Positions 15,317-22,244 of a stretch of DNA of 22,244 nucleotides are shown here, one piece after another. The stretch covers positions 1-22,244 of the forward strand of contig JBOGZL010000148.1 of the NCBI GenBank assembly GCA_050697195.1, read 5' to 3'. The translations under genes were made by a program, and so were the position numbers. The DNA is from DASPWW01 sp050697195 (GTDB lineage: Bacteria > Actinomycetota > Thermoleophilia > Solirubrobacterales > 70-9). Position 1 is the first letter of the stretch, and the number at the start of each line of letters is the position of its first letter. The notes below the pieces were generated by a model that was given only the letters and a program-made list of their open reading frames with translations, searched no databases and had not been told where the DNA came from.

Positions 15317-16723
15317 GTGAGGGCGCGGGTCGGCGTGCTGCTCTCGATCGCCGTCGTGGCGACGTTCGCCGTTGTGCCTGCGGCCTCCGCGTTCGTCTAC
15401 TGGGGCGACGGCGTCGCCAACACGCTCGGGCGCGCCAATCTGAACGGCACGGGCGCCGACCTCGACTTCATCGAGGGGATCATCCAGGGACCGTTCGGCA
15501 TCGCCGCCGACGAAGAGCATCTGTACTGGGGCAACCGCAACGAGAACACGATCGAGCGCGCGACCCTCGACGGCACCGGCGTGGATCACGATTTCATCAC
15601 CGGCGCCGCCGATCCACGCGGCGTCGCGGTGGACGGTGCGCACGTGTACTGGGTGAACTCGGACAACGACGAGATCGGCCGAGCCGACCTGGACGGCTCG
15701 GATCCGGACCAGGACTTCATCCCCTCATCTTCGGCGGGCAACGCTCGGGCAGGGGTCGCCGTGGACGCCGCGCATATCTACTGGGCGAACACCGCAGGAG
15801 CGATCGGGCGCGCGAACCTGAACGGGGACAACCCCGACGCGACCTGGATCGACACGGACGATCCGGCGGACGTCGCGGTCAACGACACGCACATCTACTG
15901 GGCGAACTTCACCGAGGGAGTCACCCCGGGCGCGATCGGACGCGCGGACCTGGACGGCACCGACCCGGACGACGACTGGATACCGAGCCCGAACGCGTCG
16001 AACCCGACCAATGTGGCCGTGGACGCGGGCCACGTCTACTGGACCAACGCCGGCCTTCCGAACTCGATTGGCCGCGCCAACCTGAACGGCACCTCCCCGA
16101 ACCGCGATTTCATCACCGGGTTGAGTTTCCTGCAGGGACTCGCGGTCGACGCGCTGTCCGTGCCGAGCTGCCGGGGCACCTCGGCGTCGACCGGACACGC
16201 CGAGCCTGTGGGGGTGACGCTGCCGTGCACGTCCGGAGGCGGCGCCCGCACGTTTGCAATCGCGAGGCAGCCGGCGCACGGGCAGATCTCCGGCCTGAAC
16301 GCCGCGACCGGCGGGCTCACGTACACGCCCGATGCCGGCTTCAACGGCACCGACACGTTCACCTACCGGGCCTCGAACCCCGGCGCGACCTCGAACACGG
16401 CGACCGCGACGATCGAGGTCGCCGCCTCGAACGAGTTCGAGATCGGCAAGGCGAAGAAGAACAAGAAGAAGGGAACGGCGACGCTTCCGGTGGCGGTTCC
16501 GGGCGCAGGGGCGCTGGAGCTCGCGGGGGCGAAGGTCAAGCCGGTCACCGCGGAGGCGAGCGGAGCCGGCGAGGTAGATCTCCGGGTCAAAGCCGCGGGC
16601 AAGGCGCGCAAGAAGCTGAAGACGAAGGGCAAGGCGAAGGTCGGCGCCGAGGTGACCTACACCCCGGACGGTGGCGACCCGAACACCGAGAGCACCTCGA
16701 TAAAGCTGAAGAGGAAGGGATAG
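15317..16723 (+). CDS. Secreted six-bladed YWTD-like beta-propeller with Ig-like and lysine-rich C-terminal modules
   Basis: 468 residues from GTG 15317, which follows AAGGAG and gives a compact signal peptide ending SAVV...PAASA before FVYWG. An in-frame GTG at 15236 would add 27 Arg-rich residues. Six repeats of the type 'HVYWTN...IGRANLNGT..N.DFITG...P.GVAVD' make a six-bladed propeller like LDL-receptor YWTD repeats or virginiamycin B lyase-like proteins. A domain of ~85 residues follows (GGGARTFAIARQPAHG...LTYTPDAGFNGTDTFTYRAS), a bacterial Ig-like/tandem-95 type. The SNEF...KNKKKGTATLPVAVPG module ends the protein in KLKRKG. It is a tandem paralogue of the next gene, 2 bp downstream. 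Surface location is inferred; ligand unknown. Confidence 0.83.
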   Translation: MRARVGVLLSIAVVATFAVVPAASAFVYWGDGVANTLGRANLNGTGADLDFIEGIIQGPFGIAADEEHLYWGNRNENTIERATLDGTGVDHDFITGAADPRGVAVDGAHVYWVNSDNDEIGRADLDGSDPDQDFIPSSSAGNARAGVAVDAAHIYWANTAGAIGRANLNGDNPDATWIDTDDPADVAVNDTHIYWANFTEGVTPGAIGRADLDGTDPDDDWIPSPNASNPTNVAVDAGHVYWTNAGLPNSIGRANLNGTSPNRDFITGLSFLQGLAVDALSVPSCRGTSASTGHAEPVGVTLPCTSGGGARTFAIARQPAHGQISGLNAATGGLTYTPDAGFNGTDTFTYRASNPGATSNTATATIEVAASNEFEIGKAKKNKKKGTATLPVAVPGAGALELAGAKVKPVTAEASGAGEVDLRVKAAGKARKKLKTKGKAKVGAEVTYTPDGGDPNTESTSIKLKRKG

Positions 16724-16725
16724 CG

Positions 16726-18111
16726 ATGGGATGGCGACGGTGGACGGGGCTGGTCGCCGGGGTGCCTGTCCTGCTCGGCCTCGTGTCTGCACCGCCGGCG
16801 GGCGCATTCGTCTACTGGACCAACATCAACACGATCGGGCGCGCCAACCTCAACGGCGGCGGCGCGAACCAGAGCCTCATCACGACTCCCGCGGATGGAG
16901 GGTTGGCCGTCGACGCTGGACACATCTACTGGTCCACCATCAACGCCGTCGCACGCGCCAACCTCAACGGGTCGAGCCCGAACCCGAGCTTCATCACGGG
17001 CGCGAACAGCCCTCAGGGAGTAGCGGTCGATGGCGAACACGTCTACTGGGCGAACTTCGGTTCCACCACGATCGGGCGGGCCGACATCGACGGCAGCGGT
17101 ACACCGCAGCAGGCTTTTATCACGGGGGACAACGCGGTCCGCGGAGTCGCGGTCGACGGCGCGCATGTCTACTGGACGAACCTCCAGGACAACAGCACGA
17201 TCGGGCGCGCCAACCTCGACGGCTCGACTCCCGACAACGCCTTCATCTCGAATGCGTTCCTGCCGGTCGCGGTCGCGGTCGACGGCGCCCACGTCTACTG
17301 GGCCAACCAGGGCACGCAGTCGATCGCGCGCGCCGATCTGGATGGGTCGAACTCCAACCAGACCTTCATCACCGGAGCGAACAATCCCGAGGGGGTGGCG
17401 GTGGTCGGCGCGCACGCGTACTGGACCAATCACGGCAACGGCACGATCGGGCGCGCTCCGCTGTCGAACCCCAACGGACCCGGGAAGAACCAGAGCTTCA
17501 TCGACGGGGCCGGATCTCCGTCAGGGATCGCGGTGGACGGCCTCTCCGTCCCCGGCTGCCAGGACGACTCCACCTCGACCGAGCACGCCACGCCGATCAA
17601 TCTCGCCCTCAATTGCTCCTCGGGGGGCGGGGCGCGCACCTACTCGATCGTCTCCGGGCCGGACCACGGCGAGATCTCCGGCTTCAGCTCCTCGGGCGGC
17701 ACCCTGACCTATATCCCGGACCCGGGGTTCTTTGGGACCGACAGCGTCAGGTTCAAAGCCTCCAACCCCGGCGCCACCTCCGCCACCGCTACGGCGACGA
17801 TCGAAGTCGCCCCTGCCTCGAACGAGTTCAGCTTCGGCGAGGCGGTGAGGAACAAGAAGAAGGGCACCGCGACCCTGCCGGTGGACGTTCCCGGCGCCGG
17901 CGCCCTCGAGCTCGCCGGAGCGAAGGTCAAGTCACACGAAGCGTTGGCGGGCGGCGCCGGCGAGGTCGACCTCGTGGTCAAAGCGAAGGGCAAGGCGCGC
18001 AAGAAGCTGAAGCGGAAGGGCAAGGCGAAGGTCTCGCTCGAAGTCACCTTCACCCCGGAGGGCGGCGAGCCGAACACCCAGAACGAGTCGCTGAAGCTGG
18101 TGAAGAAGTGA
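16726..18111 (+). CDS. Secreted six-bladed YWTD-like beta-propeller, paralogue of the preceding gene
   Basis: 461 residues with the same architecture as its neighbour. The signal peptide ends PPAGA before FVYWTN. Six 'HVYWAN...IGRANLDGS..N..FITG...P.GVAVDG' repeats run to ~265, then an Ig-like domain with GGGARTYSIVSGPDHG...LTYIPDPGFFGTDSVRFKAS, and finally the lysine-rich module SNEFSFGEAVRNKKKGTATL...ending SLKLVKK. Two cysteines flank the propeller/Ig junction (PGCQDD; LNCSSG), as in the paralogue (PSCRGT; LPCTSG), and could form a disulphide. The ATG is 2 bp after the upstream stop; the stop overlaps the GTG of the next gene (GTGA), so coupled translation is likely. Confidence 0.85.
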   Translation: MGWRRWTGLVAGVPVLLGLVSAPPAGAFVYWTNINTIGRANLNGGGANQSLITTPADGGLAVDAGHIYWSTINAVARANLNGSSPNPSFITGANSPQGVAVDGEHVYWANFGSTTIGRADIDGSGTPQQAFITGDNAVRGVAVDGAHVYWTNLQDNSTIGRANLDGSTPDNAFISNAFLPVAVAVDGAHVYWANQGTQSIARADLDGSNSNQTFITGANNPEGVAVVGAHAYWTNHGNGTIGRAPLSNPNGPGKNQSFIDGAGSPSGIAVDGLSVPGCQDDSTSTEHATPINLALNCSSGGGARTYSIVSGPDHGEISGFSSSGGTLTYIPDPGFFGTDSVRFKASNPGATSATATATIEVAPASNEFSFGEAVRNKKKGTATLPVDVPGAGALELAGAKVKSHEALAGGAGEVDLVVKAKGKARKKLKRKGKAKVSLEVTFTPEGGEPNTQNESLKLVKK

Positions 18112-18320
18112 ACCGCTACACGTTCGTGATCAAGGTCCACCCGGGTGGGATCTCCACGCTCGAGAACCTGAGCACCCGCGAGCGCGTCCGGATCGCGGAC
18201 CTCGGGGCGGTGGGCCCTCAGGTGGAGCGATGGCTGGCGAGTCTGCCCGACTCCACGAGCCCGGATCGTCACCCCGGATCGGAAGCCGGAGGGCAACCGC
18301 CTCCCGCACCACCGTCCTGA
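18108..18320 (+). CDS. Small conserved-looking cytoplasmic protein (70 aa) ending the propeller cluster
   Basis: GTG 18108 overlaps the stop of the propeller gene by GTGA, a typical coupled junction. The N-terminal ~45 residues (YTFVIKVHPGGISTLENL, then STRERVRIADLGAVGPQVERWL) look like a compact beta-beta-alpha domain with a strand pair, a turn at T-R-E-R and a helix ending ERWL. Small actinomycete proteins of this 'H..TGER..F.DL' kind are familiar but uncharacterised; I know no function. The tail (DSTSPDRHPGSEAGGQPPPAPPS) is disordered and Pro-rich. No signal peptide, so unlike its neighbours it should stay in the cytoplasm. Confidence 0.7.
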   Translation: MNRYTFVIKVHPGGISTLENLSTRERVRIADLGAVGPQVERWLASLPDSTSPDRHPGSEAGGQPPPAPPS

Positions 18321-18348
18321 CGCGCCGGCGGGTGCAAGACTCGGCCGC

Positions 18349-19317
18349 TTGCGCACGCATCTGACCGGCCGGATCGCGCTCGGATACGGACTCGTCGTCG
18401 CTGCGGTGACGATGTGGTCGCTGAACGCGAGCATCGCGCGCACGCTCCTCGACGACGGTGTGAGCGCGGCGCGGCTGTCGGAGTTGCGGGCGCTCGGCTC
18501 GTGGGTGATCATCCTCGCGCTCGTCGCCCTGGTGAGGCCGCGGCTGCTGCGGGTCGAGCGCGCCGAGATCCCCAACCTCGCCTTCCTCGGGGTCGCGGGG
18601 ATCGGCGCCGTCTATCTCACCTACTTCGTCGCGATCGAGCGGCTCCAGATCGGCGTCGCGCTGACGCTCGAGTACCTCGGGCCGCTGCTGCTCTTGGTCT
18701 GGCTGTGGCTCGCGCGCGGGCGCCACCTGTCCACCGGGCTGTGGGGCGCGATGGCGGTGTCGCTGGTCGGGATCTTCCTCGCGGTGCGCGCCTACGATCT
18801 CGGCGCGCTCGACGCGCTCGGGGTCGGGGCCGGGCTCGCGGCCGCCGTCAGCTTCGCGATCTACCTCGGCGGCTCCGAGCGGGCGGGGGAACGCAACTCC
18901 CCCGCGACCACGCTCGTGTGGGCGTTCGGGTTCGCGACCCTGTTCTGGCTCGTCGTCCAGCCACCCTGGACCTTTCCCTTCGATCAGTTCTCTGACACCG
19001 AGAACCTGCTCCTCGGCCTCGCCGTGATCGTGATCGGCACGCTGCTCCCCTACGGCTGCTTGGTCGCCGCCGTACGGCACGTGCCCGCCGCGCGGGCGGG
19101 CGTCGTCGCCACGCTCGAGCCCGTCCTCTCGGCGCTGTTCGCGTACCTGATCCACGACGAGGGACTCGCCGCGGTCCAGATCGCGGGCGGGGCGATGGTT
19201 CTCGCCGCCGTCGTCTGGGTACAGACACAGCGCCCCGATTTCGCGGCCGAGACGGTTTCGGACCGGGAGGTCGCTCCGCCCTCCGGGGGGCTTGTGGGAG
19301 GGCGGGAGCGGGTATAG
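18349..19317 (+). CDS. EamA/DMT-family transporter (RhaT/YdcZ-like permease)
   Basis: A 322-residue integral membrane protein with about ten hydrophobic helices in two EamA halves. The first begins near GYGLVVAAVTMWSLNASIART; the second near DALGVGAGLAAAVSFAIYLGG. LTLEYLGPLLLLVWLW and TLEPVLSALFAYLIHDE are the paired 'EP/EYLGP' helices typical of DMT exporters. Such carriers usually export amino acids or other small metabolites; the substrate cannot be told. The start is TTG 18349, with no strong RBS. It lies 28 bp after the preceding gene, so it may be the end of the same transcript. The C-terminal tail (~25 residues) is hydrophilic. Confidence 0.82.
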   Translation: MRTHLTGRIALGYGLVVAAVTMWSLNASIARTLLDDGVSAARLSELRALGSWVIILALVALVRPRLLRVERAEIPNLAFLGVAGIGAVYLTYFVAIERLQIGVALTLEYLGPLLLLVWLWLARGRHLSTGLWGAMAVSLVGIFLAVRAYDLGALDALGVGAGLAAAVSFAIYLGGSERAGERNSPATTLVWAFGFATLFWLVVQPPWTFPFDQFSDTENLLLGLAVIVIGTLLPYGCLVAAVRHVPAARAGVVATLEPVLSALFAYLIHDEGLAAVQIAGGAMVLAAVVWVQTQRPDFAAETVSDREVAPPSGGLVGGRERV

Positions 19318-19346
19318 ATTCGAGCACTTACGAAGGGAGGCATCAC

Positions 19347-19649
19347 GTGCACGCCAGGGTTACGACAATGGAGATGGATCCCGCCAAGCTCGACGAGGCG
19401 GTCGCCCGGGTCGAGGAAGAGGACCTGCCGACGTGGCGAGACCTCGACGGCTTCAAGGGATTCACGCTGCTGGTCGATCGCAAGAGCGGCAGGGTGATCG
19501 GGACCAGCTACTGGGCGACCCAGGAGCAGATGCAGCGCTCGGAGGACGCGGTGGCCGAGTCGCGCCAGCGCGCGGCCGACACCGGCGGCGCCGAGAGCCC
19601 GCCCGAGGTGGAGCGGTTCGAGGTCGCGCTCGACTCCTTCGTCAGGTAG
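19347..19649 (+). CDS. ABM-like dimeric alpha/beta-barrel protein
   Basis: A 100-residue soluble protein. The pattern (strand HARVTTMEMD, helix AKLDEAVARVEEE, LDGFKGFTLLVDRKSGRVIGTSYWATQEQMQ, closing strand VERFEVALDSFV) matches the antibiotic-biosynthesis-monooxygenase (ABM) fold. This fold covers small oxygenases, heme-degrading enzymes and many proteins of unknown role. No catalytic residues stand out, so no reaction is claimed. The GTG start at 19347 follows AAGGGAGG with 6 bp spacing. Its stop is 1 bp from the end of the convergent carboxypeptidase gene, so both transcripts must share a minimal terminator region. Confidence 0.78.
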   Translation: MHARVTTMEMDPAKLDEAVARVEEEDLPTWRDLDGFKGFTLLVDRKSGRVIGTSYWATQEQMQRSEDAVAESRQRAADTGGAESPPEVERFEVALDSFVR

Positions 19650-19650
19650 G

Positions 19651-21156
19651 TCACAGAGCGTAGATCTCGCCCATCTTGCGCCGCATCTGCTCGAGGTAGG
19701 GCTCGACCGAGAGCGGGCCGCCGGACAGCCGCTCGATCATCTCCGCGGGGGTGAGCTTTCCCCCGTGGCGGTAGAGGCGGTCGCGAAGCCAGTCGCGCAG
19801 CGGCTCGAGCTCCCCGCGCTCGAGCTCCGCGTCGAGGTCCGGGAGCTCCGCCACGGCCAGCCCCCAGATCTGCCCCGCGATCACGTTGCCGAGCGAGTAG
19901 GTCGGGAAGTAGCCGAACGATCCCGCCGCCCAGTGGACGTCCTGGAGCACGCCGCGGGCGTCGTCGGGCACATCGATCCCGAGGTACTCGCGGGTACGCG
20001 AGTTCCACGCCTCCGGTAGCTCGGCGAGCTCGAGGCGGTCCTCGAAAATCTCCAGCTCGAGCTCGAAGCGCAGCGCAATGTGGAGGTTGTAGGTGAGCTC
20101 GTCCGCCTCCATCCGGATCAGCGAGGGCTGGACGCGGTTCGCGGCCCGGTACAGGCCCTCGGCGTCCACGCCGCCGAGCTGGTCCGCGAACGCCTCGCGG
20201 ACCCGCGGGTGGATGTGGTGGAGGTAGGGGCGGCTGCGGCCGACCCAGTTCTCCCACGTCCGGCTCTGCGACTCGTGAAAGCCGAGCGAGACCGGGCGGC
20301 ACAGCGGGGTGCGCCGCAGGCCGGGGTCGATCCCGTTCTCGTAGATCCCGTGCCCCGCCTCGTGCAGCGCCGACCACAGCGCGGCGCCGAGGTATGTCTC
20401 GTCGTAGCGCGTGGCGAGCCTGATGTCGGTCGTCGCGATCGAGGTCGCGAACGGGTGCACGGTCGTGTCGAGCCGCCACGAGTCCTGGTCGAGGGGGAGG
20501 TCCGCGACGAGCCCCCGCACCAGGCGGCGCTGGGCGTCGATCGGGAACGCTCCGTGGAGGCAGGACGAATTCACGGCGTCGGCGCGCTCGGCGATCGCGG
20601 CGACGAGCGGGCGCAATCCCTCGCGCAGAGCGTCGAGCACGGGGCGGACCTCGGCCGTCGTGGTGTCCGGCTCGAAGTCGTCGAGGAGGGGGTCGTAGGG
20701 GTGGTCGGCGTCCTCGAAGCACTCGGCATAGCGGCGCCGCAGGTCCACGTTGCGCTCGAGGTGGGGCAGAAACAGGCCGAAGTCCGACCCGCCCTTCGCC
20801 TCGATCCACACCCGCTCGGCGATCGACGCGGAGCGGGCGATCTCGGCGCGGAGCTCGGCCGGAACGCGACGGGCCTTCTCCCACTCGCGCGTCGTCATCC
20901 GGACCATGCTCGCCTCGTCGGAGTCGTGGGGAAGCTCCCCGGCGGCGGGGCGAAGCTCGTCGAGCAGCGAGCCGAGCGCGGCGGCGGACAGCCGCTGGTG
21001 GCGAACCCGGGTCAGCGTCGCGAGCTGCTCGGCGCGGATCTCCGCCCCGCCGGGCGGCATGTGGGTGCGCTCGTCCCACGCGAGCAGAGCCCGCGCCCGG
21101 CCGAGATCGCTGATCTCGCCGAGGCGCTCGAGCAGCTCCCGGTAGCGGCCGTTCAT
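19651..21156 (-). CDS. M32-family metallocarboxypeptidase (Taq carboxypeptidase type)
   Basis: A 501-residue cytosolic zinc carboxypeptidase that removes C-terminal residues from peptides. The M32 signature motifs are present in order: HPFA, DIRLATRY (the DXRXT motif), the zinc site HEAGH at residues 265-269, HESQSR, IRMEADELTYNLH, and GVLQDVHWAAGSFGYFPTYSLGN. Length is normal for the family (~500). The start is ATG 21156: NGRYRELLERLGEISDLGRARALLAWDE is the usual N-terminus, so a longer in-frame extension upstream was rejected. It diverges from the FAH-family gene with only 24 bp between start codons and probably has a leaderless or near-leaderless mRNA (TAGTGT, 8 bp upstream on the minus strand). 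Confidence 0.93.
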   Translation of the reverse strand: MNGRYRELLERLGEISDLGRARALLAWDERTHMPPGGAEIRAEQLATLTRVRHQRLSAAALGSLLDELRPAAGELPHDSDEASMVRMTTREWEKARRVPAELRAEIARSASIAERVWIEAKGGSDFGLFLPHLERNVDLRRRYAECFEDADHPYDPLLDDFEPDTTTAEVRPVLDALREGLRPLVAAIAERADAVNSSCLHGAFPIDAQRRLVRGLVADLPLDQDSWRLDTTVHPFATSIATTDIRLATRYDETYLGAALWSALHEAGHGIYENGIDPGLRRTPLCRPVSLGFHESQSRTWENWVGRSRPYLHHIHPRVREAFADQLGGVDAEGLYRAANRVQPSLIRMEADELTYNLHIALRFELELEIFEDRLELAELPEAWNSRTREYLGIDVPDDARGVLQDVHWAAGSFGYFPTYSLGNVIAGQIWGLAVAELPDLDAELERGELEPLRDWLRDRLYRHGGKLTPAEMIERLSGGPLSVEPYLEQMRRKMGEIYAL

Positions 21157-21180
21157 CGAGCGCCACACTAACCTGACCCC
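21157..21180. promoter_or_regulatory. 24-bp divergent promoter region with overlapping -10 boxes
   Basis: Plus strand: TAACCT (21169-21174) ends 6 bp before the ATG at 21181, the right place for a leaderless transcript. Minus strand: TAGTGT (21170 down to 21165) ends 8 bp before the ATG at 21156. Neither start has a Shine-Dalgarno sequence. The two -10 boxes overlap by two bases, so the promoters may compete. Confidence 0.5.
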
Positions 21181-22032
21181 ATGCGGCTCGGCACGTTCCG
21201 CGACCCGGGCGGGGACGTCTTCGTGGGCGAGGTCGAGGGAGACCGGGTCCACCGGCTCGAGGCGGCGTCGATGCTGGCGTGGCTCGCGGGGGAGGGGCGG
21301 AGGCGGAGCGGTGAGGAGAGCGATGTGGCCGGGGTGGCGGTTCTCGCCCCGGTGCCCGAGCCGCCGAGCGTGCGCGACTTCTACGCCTTCGAGCGACACG
21401 TCGCGGCGGGATGGCGTCGGCGCGGCGCCGACATCCCGGAGCACTGGTACGCGGCGCCCGCGTTCTACTTCTCCAACCCGGCGTCGGTCGTCGGACCGGG
21501 CGAGGCGGTGGGCCGGCCGGCCGCCACCGAGATGCTCGACTTCGAGCTCGAGATCGCGGCGGTGATCGCGGGGGACGGGGCGATCGCCGGGTTCACGCTG
21601 ATGAACGACTGGTCCGCGCGCGACGTCCAGGCGCGCGAGGTGACTGTCGGCCTCGGACCGCACAAGGCGAAGGACTTCGCGACCAGCCTCGGCCCGTGGC
21701 TGGTCACCCCCGACGAGCTCCCGTACGAGGACGGCCGGCTCCGTGTCACCGCGTCGGTGACCGTGAACGGGATCGAGGTGACGCGCACCGATGCGTCCGA
21801 GAAGCACTTCGGGTGGCCCGAGATCGTCGCCCACGCCGCGCGCGACACCCGCCTGCGCGCCGGGGACGTGCTCGGGTCGGGGACGCTCGCGGGCGGCTGC
21901 CTGCTCGAGCTCGGGCCCCAGGACCTCGGCGACGCTCGCGGAGAGCGCTGGATCGAGCCGGGGGACGTCGTCGCCCTGCACGCCGAGGGGCTCGGTACGC
22001 TCGAGACGCCGATCGCCGCCTCGACCGATTAG
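21181..22032 (+). CDS. Fumarylacetoacetate hydrolase (FAH) family protein
   Basis: A 283-residue enzyme of the FAH superfamily, which cleaves C-C bonds or decarboxylates/isomerises 2-oxo acids with a divalent metal. Seen: N-terminal small domain (RLGTFRDPGGDVFVGEVEGD), FYAFERHV, FYFSNPASVVGPGEAV, the metal ligands in DFELEIA (Glu122, Glu124) and NDWSARD (Asp143), then GPHKAKDFATSLGPWLVTPDEL and a GDVLGSGTLAGGCLLEL core strand. All key metal residues are present, so it is probably active. The family is functionally broad (aromatic catabolism, oxaloacetate decarboxylation, acylpyruvate hydrolysis); the substrate cannot be read. Leaderless start likely. The stop overlaps the convergent amidase gene by 4 bp. 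Confidence 0.9.
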   Translation: MRLGTFRDPGGDVFVGEVEGDRVHRLEAASMLAWLAGEGRRRSGEESDVAGVAVLAPVPEPPSVRDFYAFERHVAAGWRRRGADIPEHWYAAPAFYFSNPASVVGPGEAVGRPAATEMLDFELEIAAVIAGDGAIAGFTLMNDWSARDVQAREVTVGLGPHKAKDFATSLGPWLVTPDELPYEDGRLRVTASVTVNGIEVTRTDASEKHFGWPEIVAHAARDTRLRAGDVLGSGTLAGGCLLELGPQDLGDARGERWIEPGDVVALHAEGLGTLETPIAASTD

Positions 22033-22244
22033 GCGGTGTGCTCAGCCGGCTTCGCGGCGGCGGCGAGAAGGGAGCGGTCGGAGCCCGGAGGGCCGACCAG
22101 GCTGACCCCGACCGGGAGCCCGCCGACGCGGGCGAGCGGGAGCGAGACAGCCGGCGCCGCGGCGAGCGAGGCGAGGCAGCTCAACCCGCCGGCGGCGACA
22201 CGAGCCCCCTGGCGGGTCTCCGAATCGGCGTCGCGGGGCGGGGC
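22029..22244 (-). CDS. Amidase-signature family protein, C-terminal 71 residues (5' part outside window)
   Basis: The minus-strand frame is open from the right edge to a TAA at 22029-22031. Its translation, AGGLSCLASLAAAPAVSLPLA then RVGGLPVGVSLVGPPGSDRSLLAAA, is the typical C-terminus of amidase-signature hydrolases (GatA/AtzF/amidase family). The Ser-cisSer-Lys triad would lie outside the window, so activity cannot be judged. The gene converges on and overlaps the FAH-family gene by 4 bp. Substrate unknown. Confidence 0.75.
   Translation of the reverse strand, partial: APPRDADSETRQGARVAAGGLSCLASLAAAPAVSLPLARVGGLPVGVSLVGPPGSDRSLLAAAAKPAEHTA

Noticed and set aside
21157..21981. N-terminal extension of the M32 carboxypeptidase (275 extra codons on the minus strand)
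   Set aside because: The extension is antisense to the FAH-family gene and has no M32 similarity; ATG 21156 gives the normal family length.

Overview
The window is about 22 kb of GC-rich DNA with almost no non-coding space; no stretch over 300 bases lacks a gene. The coding style, the SARP-type (BTAD) regulators, the lysyl-tRNA synthetase/MprF-type fusion and lysine-rich secreted proteins suggest an actinomycete, probably of class Thermoleophilia (Solirubrobacterales-like). The phylum is well supported; the class is inference. No tRNA, rRNA, CRISPR array, transposase or integrase was seen.

Layout. (1) 1-3639: the 3' part of a lysyl-tRNA synthetase fused in frame to an MprF-like lysyl-phosphatidylglycerol synthase, then an MTA/SAH deaminase overlapping it by ATGA. 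(2) 3682-5311, minus strand: two tandem AbiEi-like wHTH proteins. One keeps its DUF559 nuclease domain; the other has lost it by an internal deletion. Each is followed by a related 18-bp palindrome. (3) 5344-13399: a tandemly duplicated cassette of about 4.02 kb. Each copy encodes a large STAND ATPase/TPR regulator with a C-terminal SARP-type wHTH-BTAD, then a conserved promoter/operator, then a small secreted protein. The two secreted proteins share a signal peptide but not a mature region. (4) 13402-18320: a tightly packed cluster of a 38-aa ORF, three secreted beta-propeller proteins (one 7-bladed YVTN type, two 6-bladed YWTD type) sharing a lysine-rich C-terminal module, and a 70-aa protein. 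(5) 18349-22244: ordinary genes: a DMT transporter, an ABM-like protein, an M32 carboxypeptidase, a fumarylacetoacetate hydrolase family enzyme and the 3' end of an amidase.

How it may work together (inference). Each regulator probably senses a signal through its ATPase/TPR part and binds two heptamer repeats, 11 bp apart, that sit exactly 8 bp upstream of a TAGGTT -10 box. This is the geometry described for SARP regulators such as AfsR and ActII-ORF4. The target would be the adjacent secreted-protein gene and, in the second copy, possibly the whole surface-propeller cluster downstream. Three separate tandem duplications lie side by side between single-copy housekeeping genes, which marks 3.7-18.1 kb as a fast-changing accessory segment.
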